Assembly: GCA_021234155.1 (NCBI GenBank)
Contig: JAJEKV010000026.1
Location: forward strand, 2,852,001-2,916,000
Direction of reading: 5' to 3'
Length of the DNA stretch: 64,000 nucleotides
Source of the DNA: Isoetes taiwanensis
Taxonomy: Eukaryota > Streptophyta > Lycopodiopsida > Isoetales > Isoetaceae
The first letter of the stretch is position 1; each line of letters starts with the position of its first letter. Under the pieces are notes generated by a model. The model saw only the letters and a list, made by a program, of their open reading frames with translations. It was not told the DNA's origin and ran no database searches. This document shows positions 55,519 through 64,000 of the stretch, piece after piece. Made by a program: the position numbers and the translations under genes.

Positions 55519-56928
55519 ATGGAGGTCCTCCAACAGAAGGCGAAGGAGTTAGACGCCGGATTTAAAGCATGGACTCGCCAACAGCCTGCTCCCGTAGAAG
55601 TTGCCCTAGTGACGGCAACCAGCGCTCTTCAGGGAGCTCTTATTGGCGGCTTAATGGGCCGTTTCACAACAGACTTGAATGTGGCCTCTCCTGGAATGCC
55701 TGATAATCCTCAAATGGCAGCGCAAGCCCAGGCATGTGTTTATGAATTCTAATTGCATTAATGTGTGGGGATTTTGGTCTGTTCTTTTATAAAATCCAGA
55801 TTACTTTGCAGGCATTTTCTGGGGGTCCAATGGTTCAAGCTCGAAATTTTGCCGTTATGACAGGCGTTAATGCAGGATTAACGTGCGCCATGAAAAGGTT
55901 ACGGGGTGGTATTGAGGATGCACAAACGAGGTTAGTCATTATATATGCTTCTTTTCCTTTCTTTCTTGTGGCTATTCATGATATAGCATAAAGCTAGAAA
56001 CTATTGAAACGTATATATTGTTGTTAGAAAAATATATACATGTAATCTGTTATTATAACTGCAGACCATTGGCAGTTTGGTTGCAGGCTTTGGCTCAGGT
56101 GCATGTCTCTCACTTGTGAGTGGAATGGGAGGAGAGAATATAGCTATGGGTGCGGTCACTACAGGACTTTCTTTTGGAATAGTACAAGCTGGGTTATTTA
56201 AGGTAATTGCATTTATTTATTTGAGCACACGTGTGGGTATTTATGTCTTTGTAAACTTTTGACTGCCATTACTTTAAGCTTAGTTTGAAATTGAGTGCAC
56301 GAAGATAACCAGATCTTCTGATTAATAGTATATACAAGTGCTTTTAGCTGGTAGATACGATTATGAAGTATTCTAAAATGTGGGCAATGTCCAGATTGGA
56401 CAAACATTCTTTCAGGCTCCTGTTGATGATCTATATTATGCACGCTCTAGAGGCATGCTTCGCAGTCTTGGTCTCCAAAAATACGAAAAGAATTTCAAAA
56501 AGGGATTGCTTACTGATTCAACCTTGCCGCTATTGACTGATAGGTTTGGCTTCCTCCTTGTTATATTTATGAACTTCAGTCCTGCCCTTGCAATTGATAA
56601 GTAGAATATAATTGAAAGCATTCTTTTTAACTCAATGACTAAAAGCTTATTTCAACCATCTGTACTTGTTTTCGTGAAAAAGCTTTAGTAAATGTTTTCT
56701 GGGTGTATGATGCTTTCATCACCTTGCCCTTGTAAGTTGTCGAGCAGTTGGTTTTATATGCAAAACAAATTTAAGGGAAAAAGGCACAATTTATGGTGGG
56801 CAAATGAAATTTAAGTCTTCTAAACAGTTCAAGTGTCATTCATTGCTCTTATTGTTTGCAGTGCACTTAGAGATGTCAACATTCCTCCTGGGCCAAGGTT
56901 GATCATCTTAGATCATATCAAAAGGTGA
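55519..56928 (+). CDS. HP30-like Tim17/Tim22/Tim23-family organelle import protein
   Basis: Exons 55519-55731, 55812-55930, 56076-56202, 56416-56543 and 56862-56928 give 217 residues. The Tim17-type part has PVEVALVTATSALQGALIGG, ARNFAVMTGVNAGLTCAMKR, and SLVAGFGSGACLSLVSGM with further Gly-rich membrane segments. The C-terminus (YARSRGMLRSLGLQKYEKNF, LPLLTDSALRDVNIPPGPRL) is the SAM-like domain typical of HP30-1/HP30-2, which act in import of proteins without cleavable transit peptides into the chloroplast inner envelope. The first intron starts with GC (CAG|GCATGT), because only that donor keeps the frame. The last exon reads through its possible donor into TGA after HIKR; relatives end a dozen residues later, so another exon may follow. 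The first ATG is used; the N-terminus is shorter than in Arabidopsis. Confidence 0.9.
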
Positions 56929-57309
56929 ATTTTGATGCTTTACTCATGTTTAATCTTTTCCCATCATGGGCATCTCTTTTCTTTTTTTCTAAATTTTGTC
57001 TTTCTAGATTGGCTTTGTCCCCCAAAGTGATTGACCTTATATTCTGTCATAATGTAATGGTAATATTAACCATAAAATAATGATGATTTGGCAGCTTGTC
57101 ACATCTCATCCTAGCTGTGACACCTGCAAAGCTGACGCTAGAACATGCCTATGATGATTATACCAGCTAGCATTATTCACTGATTTAAGTTAATACCCAC
57201 TTATTTGGACATTAATGGTGTGATTTGGAAACTTTGTTGTCTGTACTTGACATGGTATGGGAGTGCTCTGGCTTGTGAAGTATTGCGATACATCTGTGCT
57301 TTAGAGACA

Positions 57310-57676
57310 GCCTCACGGTCTTTTTGGGACTGTAGAATCTGTCTACAAGTATTGTAGAGTATCTGAAGACAATGATGTGGGGATACAGGGCACTTTAATT
57401 GAAGTTGCTTCTCAAGGTATCTTGGATCTTAGCAATTTGAGCACTGAAAAGTATATAACAACTCTGAGTGGATTTCTTGCACCTGCTGCTGCAGAATTGG
57501 ATTCGTTCATTGTGGGAATTACAATGCTTGGACGGGTGTGTTCAGGAGTTACTGACGGCCTTATAATTTTTTTCTCTGCACATGCTATCCTATGGCTTCA
57601 ATTCTGCATCAAGGAGTCTTTGCATCCTCAGGCTCTTAGCCTAACAGTCTGTCCAGAAGCACAAGGCTATGTTTAA
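57310..57676 (+). other. Unidentified exon-like open frame downstream of HP30
   Basis: A plus-strand frame from about 57,310 reads HGLFGTVESVYKYCRVSEDN, then GTLIEVASQGILDLSNLSTE and GFLAPAAAELDSFIVGITML, and stays open to a TAA at 57,676. It looks like real protein sequence up to about 57,535 (an AG before it, a possible donor after MLGR). I do not recognise the family. It could be one exon of an unrelated gene, a captured exon in a transposon, or chance. Confidence 0.35.
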
Positions 57677-57679
57677 GAT

Positions 57680-58785
57680 TGTGTTACAACCAAGGATGCT
57701 TGTATATTTATGCATTCAGTAATGAATCGTGATCCAAAACAAAAATTGACAGAAAGAAGAAAGGAGAATACATGCCAAGATTCAAGATCAACGTGCTAAG
57801 AGAAATAATCTCATTTCCTTCAGCTGCAGCAGCCTTTTTATAAGAAGAAAATTTAAAGGTTTAATATGTCTGGCCAGGACAAGAAAGCTGACAAGAAAGC
57901 AGAAGCAGAATACTGCTGCTTATATAAAGAAGAAAACGAATTAGCAAAGGATAGAGCATAATAGCAGTTCAAGCATCTTCAAAGTTGCAAAAGATAGTTT
58001 TGAGGAAATCCCACAAATTCGTTTTTAAAAGTTTTGGAATTATTATGCCAAAGTGGAGCATTATTGAACATGCCAAGCGTGGGCTGCTTGTAAATTTGAT
58101 CTATTCTGTTCCAATATTAGATGAAGCAGGAATGAATTACTTGCGATAAATTCAAAGGAATACGTAGCTTCTCAATCACATTAAATGTCAAGCTCCAGAC
58201 GTTAAACTGTGGTTATAAATTTGCCCAAGTGGAAGTCCCAGTGGCTCCCAGAGATCCTTTGTCACTGTGGGAACCAGACCACCTTTCCAAGAATCGAGTT
58301 AGGAGCTAATAATATCTTTAAATCTTGCTTGGTGTAGGGTTTTATGGTCTTCTTTGTGAGGATTGCATCCATGTCTCAAGCTGTTAAAACAATGGTGGAG
58401 TATCGATGTATTAGCAGTTTAATTGGCAATACGTCTTTTCTGCACCCTGTGCCCAGGAGGGGGTTGAATTTTATCTGTTCTCAATCTTGCCAGAAGTATG
58501 CTGCACTTCACAAGAAATTACCTCTTTGAGTAAAGGCAGAATATCATTCAAATCTCAATAAAAAGGACCTACAGTAGCAGTCAAAAACGCGCTGTGATGC
58601 ATGGTATGTAGAGAAGCATTTGGAGATAAGGCGATATTTATATGACAATTAAGAATTTTCCAAGCTGGATAGCACATGCAAGCAATTTATTCCCGTCGAT
58701 TACAAATGTGTGCTTCAAGTTGACTATTGAGGTTGTTAGGATTATAAGGATTATTTATAAAAGGCTTTAGCCTTGTAATCATGTG
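57680..58785. other. Intergenic, no gene recognised
   Basis: Only short broken frames. Given the copia integrase relic to the right on the minus strand, this could be the downstream part of the same dead element, but no motif was found. Confidence 0.4.
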
Positions 58786-58789
58786 CTTA

Positions 58790-59130
58790 AGTTTTTTTTA
58801 TTCGTAGTGCTGCATAGGCAAAGCCCAAAATGGCCTTAGTAAAATTTGCTCCGGCAAATGCTTCATAACCAATAGCTTAATTGGAGATCAATTAGCAATG
58901 TAAACTGCTATACACCAAGCTTCAGCCTAAAATGTTGTGCCTGCATGGAAGCATGGTGCCAAATGCTGTAGGATCCAATTCTTATGGATATTTTCTTTGC
59001 AATACCTTGATTATCTGTGCGGTACAGAATCTTGAGTTTATGATATGCTGAATCTTCAGTTTTCAAGCAAAAAACTCATGTATACCTACTGACATCATCA
59101 ACCATACCTTGCATGGATAAGGATTGCCAT
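58790..59130 (-). mobile_element. Ty1/copia relic (integrase region)
   Basis: Minus-strand pieces in order: GMVDDVSRYT, a stop, then VFCLKTEDSAYHK (the DD.SR.TWVFFLK block of the copia integrase core); RTDNQG; and, lower down, a stop, AEAWCIAVYIAN, a stop, SPIKLL (equivalent to FWAEA...AVYI-NRSP). The stops stand where relatives have Trp, Trp and Arg. It is dead. LTRs were not found. Confidence 0.68.
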
Positions 59131-59134
59131 CAGA

Positions 59135-60730
59135 TTCTAGATGCTGCTTTCTTTGTGTGGCAGGTGTTGAAAGAGAAAGAGAAAAGGAAAAGGGAAACTT
59201 GAGTAGGATGAGAAGCATGTGGCTGCTTACCAAGCTTCATATTCAAAGATTGTGTTGGTCATGCCTAATCCAGAATGCCGAAACTTGTTTTGAAACAAAC
59301 CAGCTGCAATATAGTCAATGCAGTGTACTTTAGGCCAATCACAATCTTGCATTATTCTTTTTATTTGTGAGCAGCAGCATACTGAAGTCCGTGAGGTTAA
59401 GATGATGTGGTTGCAGATACGTCTTGCCATAAGTGAATAAAACAGGGCATGCCTTCTTTATCAGACAGAAACAAAGAATGAATTGGTTTGTAAACAAACA
59501 AATGGACCATCCTATATTGACACCCTTGCTGGATTCACATTTAATGATATTACTAGTATAATGTTTGATAAATGGAACACGATTAAGCTGGTTAGTACCT
59601 AGAAGCGCTTGTATGGCTTTTGCACAGCTAATTAACTTTTGCATTCATTTCTTCTGATTTTATATTTATTATCTATAATCTGCATGTTGCAGGTCTCCAG
59701 AATTGGCAAAAAATGACTGAAGTCATGAACTGTCCTGTTAAGTTCACTGGCTTATTTCAAATAGTCCTGTTGCTATTCTTGTAATTGGATCATTTTATAA
59801 TCAATGCCCTTTTTGTAATGAAATATATTTTTTAATAACAAAATTCCCCTTCAATAAATTTGCTCTTAACAAAAAGTGTACTAGAAGAACTTCAATTTAC
59901 TTATTTCCACAGATGGCAATTGGATGCCTTTTTGTGAAAGTGTTCTCTCATATTGTTCTATTTCTCAAGTAATACAGACACGTAGGTTTAGCTGCTGAAA
60001 CTCTACCTAGTTGTTACTTAGACAACAATTCAATAACATCAAGCTTTTCCATACGAAAGCCCAATTGTTCTTTATGTTTTTTAATGTATTAGTGCTATGG
60101 TTTAGGTTGTGCATTGTATTAAGCAGGTTGTTTTTTTTTTTTTTTTTAATAGGTTTTTGTTTCTATGTTTGATTAGGTTCTTGAATAGAGTGTAATGTAA
60201 AGTATAGTGAGTTCGTGATCAACAAGAAATTGTCTATTATTACTTTTGTCTGCTCCACTATTTGCATGAATTGCTCCATTCATCTGCTATAATCAGCGTT
60301 GTCGTTTATGATGAATAACGATTATGTTGAGCAACGTGTTGTTTGTTCTTTCATTGCACCCGGAGTTCTTGCTGTCATTTTTCAGCTACAATAAAATTAT
60401 ACATTCACTAAATCTCTTATATCTTTTTTATCAACTACTTTCTACACACAATGATATATCTAGACTATAGTCACAGATATCTAATGGGATATATGAAGCA
60501 AAAGTTTTGGAACTAAACAGTATCTAACGGGATATATGAAGCAAAAGTTATGGAACTTTAAACCACAATTTCCCACTTCAAATTCATCCACATCGCTTCC
60601 CCTCTGATCACCTCCTCTGTTATCGTCGAAAATCTCCGCGGCATCTCAATAATATTTTCTAATAATATTTTCTTCTCCTCCCTACATGTGGCTTTACTCC
60701 ATGTTTGAGTCCAAGTAAAGCCATTCGAAC
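59135..60730. other. Intergenic with simple repeats
   Basis: No gene recognised. A T run lies at 60,127-60,147, and a direct duplication of about 44 bp (containing GGGATATATGAAGCAAAAGT) at about 60,480-60,556, next to the LINE insertion point. Confidence 0.45.
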
Positions 60731-60733
60731 ATA

Positions 60734-63700
60734 TTTTTTTTTTTTTTTTTTTTTTTTGAGGGAATGAGATTTTTTCCATTAATTATATATTAGAAAATAC
60801 ATAAGATCCAAGTCTTTGATCAGAAGGGATCAAAGTACTGTAGATATTGGAGCAAAACATGAAATAAAAGCCAAATAATATCCAAGTGCATATCCAAAAT
60901 AAAGAGTGATATGCCTTATGAGCCAAAAGTAATTGTTTCTAAATTGAGATACTAAGGAAATATAGAGTTGTGTATGCAAGTCGAAATTCTTCTTCCTGAT
61001 AAACCGTAGATTGGAAAATCCTTGTGATAACAGGAGCACACAGTCGCCAATTGCCTGCAAGATAAAAGCAGAATAGACAACAGAGTGGTAGGTTAAGTAA
61101 GGGACAGAGCTTATTGATCAAGGAATGGAAAACGATCGAGAAAGTTTGGGCTTAGGATGAAATTGGTTTTCTTTCCCCAATCCGTGCACTCCAAAGAAGT
61201 CGAAAACACATGAAGTGGCCATTAGAATGAGCGATTTCCATATGCATCAGCTTTGCACCTGTGATAGTAATAGCATTCCCTGTAGAAGTTGAACTGCCTG
61301 TCTGTCATATGCATGCTGGTAGTTTCCAAAAACCAAAAAAGTGTAATCATCTGATAGGTGCTTTTGCAAAACTCATAAGCCCAATGGATCTCAGAAACTG
61401 GAAATTCATGAAGGCTCGGGAAAATTCTGTCATGGATTTTGGATCTCCAGTAATAATCCTGATAAGCATTCACCTGAGTGTTAACCTGCCCCTTATATCT
61501 GATAGCTTCATTGAGGTCAAAGCTGGTATCCAGATCCCTCTTGCAAAACTCCAGATAATCTAGCACAATCATAGTAAAGACTACTATTAGTATTCGTGCA
61601 GTGCAATTTAAATAAATTGAATTTTCCATAATAACTCCCAATACTATTCCATCTTTCATTGAATGAGTCTGTTTGCCCTTTTTGGACAGTAGCAGTACTT
61701 TGCAACTCATGAATAATATTAAGTTTAATCCAAAAGATGGAAGTCGATTGATTCCCATATAGGCATCTGTTCCTGTGTTTCCATATATTCCATAACACAA
61801 TGAAAAGAATAGTGTTGTAAAAAGCATCATTGGTTAGGAAATAGTCAATAAAAGAGTTAGCCTTTTTAACTTTGAAATTGTCTTCACACCAACTCCATAA
61901 ACCATTTAATTTCCTGCAGTGGAAAATGTGAGTCATTGATTCAGTTGAGTCTTGACATAGAGGACACGTGGAGGAAATTGGGGTCAGGCCTTTTTTTGAC
62001 CTGCTAGGATTGTAAAGTTTAGCTGCAGAATCAAGGTTTGGCAGACTTTTGTTTGCTAATAACCATATAAAGAAGGAAATTCTTGGGGTGCAAAAAGAAA
62101 GCCAGATATTACTGCAAACTTTAGAATCCAGATCATCATTTAAATTCCAATAATGCTTAGCTTTTGAAGACCTTCCATTATTTGCTAGTAAACTATAGAT
62201 CAGGGAGACCTTATATTTAGGCTTCCCTTTACATAACCAGTCCATTGGCAAATCAATATTCCCAATATTTCCAATATTGGCATTTGAGAGGAGGGCTTTA
62301 ATGTGAATAAATAACCTTTTATCTGACAGAGTTCCACTCACTTTTCTTTTTAGAGCAGTCCAGGTGATCCATCTATTATCCACTCGAAGGTCCCCTATAA
62401 CATTGATGCCTGCATTTTTCCATTTTCTATAGATTCTAGGGTGCTTGAATGCCAGGGGGATGCTTCTGGAATTTGCAAGAGAAGAGTTCCAGAAAATAGA
62501 AGTTTGAGAGTTGAAATTACTAATCCCCTGATGTTCAAAGCAACTAGAGATTTTATTCCAGGCAACAATCATGTTTCTCATAATTGGGGAGATGTCAGGA
62601 GCAGGCTGGATAGGGAAGAAAGCAGAAGATGGCAGAAAATGCTCCACTGATGGATGGCCCTTAAATTTACACTTTTGAAGCCAATATTTAATGAAAACAG
62701 TAGCAGGATTATTAGTTTGAAAGAGAGCTTTCCAAATGTATTTACCAACTAGAGCTGAACCTTGAATGAAAAGATCCTTACAGCCAATACCCCCTTTCGA
62801 TTTAGACTTAGTCAAGTAATTCCAATTAATTAAATGACGTTTACCCCATTTGAAATTTCTAATGATTTTCTCCAGCTGTAGATAAATAGATTTTGGGGCA
62901 AGCAAGGCAGAGGAAAAATATATGTGTGAGCTTGCAATAACACTGTTTGCAATTATGGTTCTCCCTGCCATAGAGAGACAGCTGCCATAGTAATTCAATT
63001 TCCTTTTAATATTGGAAATGATAGGAGTCCATAAGCCTTTGATATTGTTGTCCAGAGATAAAGGTAACCCCAGTAATTTAGATGCCTGAGTAGTATTCAA
63101 GCAGTTGATGCCACATATGGTTTGCTGACCTGTCTCACCAATAATATTACATTTGTTTAAGTTTAGGGAGATTCCAGAGGCAGCACTGAAAGCTTGAATT
63201 ATATCAAGATATGCAGAAATATTGGAGGCATTATTCTGGAGAAAGCTAAAAGAATCGTCTGCATATTGCAGAATATTCATGTTTGAAGAGTTGTCTGGCA
63301 AGATCAAACCTTTAATATGTCCAAGACTTTGCTGATGATTGATCACTCTAGATAGAAGCTCAGTGACAGCAATGAAAATGTATGGGGCAAGGGGACATCC
63401 TTGTCTTACACCCCTTGCAAGTGGGAAAAAGGAGCCAGGAGAGCCATTAATTAACACAGAAGATTGGGATCTAGAGTTCAGGCCGAGAATCAAGCTTATA
63501 ATCTTGTCAGAGAAGCCAAGGTAATTCAGGGCAAATTTTATGAAATTCCAAAGGAATGCATGTCGAAAAAGCCTTAGAAAAATCTAACTTTAGCGAGAAC
63601 ACAATTTTGACCGTAATACTTACTCCAAAGAAGACCCTCAACAAATGTTTGCAATATAATTGTCAAGAATATACCTGTTTGGGAGAAAAGCTGACTGAGA

Positions 63701-64000
63701 AGGATTGATGACTTTTTGAAGATGCCCTTTAATTCTGTTAGCAATAATTTTAGCACAGACTTTATAGGAGGTGTTAGTCAAAGAAATTGGCCTCCAGTCA
63801 GTAAAAGCTAAGGGACCCTCATTCTTAGGAATCAGAGAAATTAGGCCAGCAGAGATAGCAGGGTGCAAATGATTAGAGTTCCAGAAACCATGGATCATTC
63901 TAGAGAAATCCATTTGAATGATATCTCAGAAATGAATGTAAAAATCAGATTGAAAGCCATCTGGGCCAGGACTTTTCCCCTTAGCAAGTGAGGCTAAAGT
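60734..64000 (-). mobile_element. L1-type plant LINE, 3' part (continues beyond the window)
   Basis: On the minus strand the element ends in a 24-base A tail (T run 60,734-60,757 on plus). Upstream of the tail come a 3' untranslated region of about 760 bp and the C-terminal two thirds of ORF2. The segment 63,913-63,640 has ISLIPKNEGPLAFTDWRPIS and SQSAFLPNRYILDNYIAN (RT fingers). Frame changes near 63,640 and 63,572 break the ORF, after which 63,493-61,517 is intact. The endonuclease part lies outside the window. The element looks moderately young but is inactive as read. Confidence 0.9.
61517..63493 (-). pseudogene. LINE ORF2 fragment: reverse transcriptase palm and zf-RVT domain
   Basis: An open frame of 658 codons with GVRQGCPLAPYIFI, LQYADDSFSFLQ (catalytic YADD), LPLSLDNNIKG, KSKGGIGCKDL, and a C-terminal zf-RVT domain (PRISFFIWLLANKSL...STCPLCQDSTESMTHIFHC) followed by LWNIWKHRNRCLYGNQ. 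This is the usual order in plant L1-like ORF2. The N-terminal RT part lies upstream in other frames, so this piece alone would not be a working enzyme. Confidence 0.92.

Noticed and set aside
61222-61830. 202-residue minus-strand ORF overlapping the LINE end
   Set aside because: It overlaps the end of the ORF2 frame and the LINE 3' UTR; no motif, most likely a shadow frame.

Overview
The window is nuclear DNA of a land plant with a large, repeat-rich genome. The evidence is intron-containing genes of plant families (a 4CL-like CoA ligase ending in SKL, two MES-type methylesterases, an HP30-type Tim17/22/23 protein), Ty1/copia and plant L1-type LINE debris, a CACTA element, and an LTR element with a plant-type primer site (TGGTATCAGAGCC). 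A transferrin gene and a Crypton-like tyrosine recombinase point away from the model flowering plants, perhaps to a gymnosperm or fern. That placement is an inference and I could not test it.

Layout. 0-3.6 kb: decayed repeats. 3.7-6.4 kb: intact peroxisomal 4CL-like gene (+). 7.3-8.4 kb: LINE scrap. 9.5-10.5 kb: intact MES gene (-). 12.1-12.8 kb: copia RNase H scrap (-). 13,310-22,846: a 9.5-kb terminal-inverted-repeat DNA transposon flanked by a 4-bp TAAG repeat. It carries a decayed transposase (+), an Ulp1/C48-type protease gene (-) and a RING-like/FCP1-like gene (-), and it sits inside an older reading frame that leads into another FCP1-like gene (to 24,476). 24,792-33,749: a 9-kb non-autonomous CACTA element (AAT target duplication) filled by about 5.6 copies of a 1.13-kb tandem repeat. 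36.2-37.3 kb: second intact MES gene (-), followed by a third, ruined copy. 40,387-43,375: a young LTR retroelement with LTRs that look identical and a 765-codon ORF without pol motifs. 43.9-45.6 kb: single-lobe transferrin gene with a predicted membrane anchor, iron ligands kept, one frameshift. 46.1-47.5 kb: DDR4-like (DDT-domain) pseudogene. 51,982-52,305: a MITE whose ends match the 9.5-kb transposon. 52.6-54.0 kb: decayed Crypton-like recombinase. 54.2-55.4 kb: three inverted-repeat elements. 55.5-56.9 kb: HP30-like gene (+). 57.3-57.7 kb: unidentified exon-like ORF. 58.8-59.1 kb: copia integrase scrap. 60.7-64.0 kb: 3' part of an L1-type LINE (-).

How the genes fit together. The 4CL-like ligase and the MES genes belong to families that act in peroxisomal acyl activation and in hydrolysis of methyl-ester hormones; both can touch jasmonate metabolism, but adjacency is the only evidence here. 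The most unusual content is mobile: the 9.5-kb transposon with protease and phosphatase-like cargo, its deletion-derivative MITE 29 kb away, the Crypton-like gene, and the LTR element with an unfamiliar protein. All splice models, repeat identities and breaks were read by eye without alignment software.
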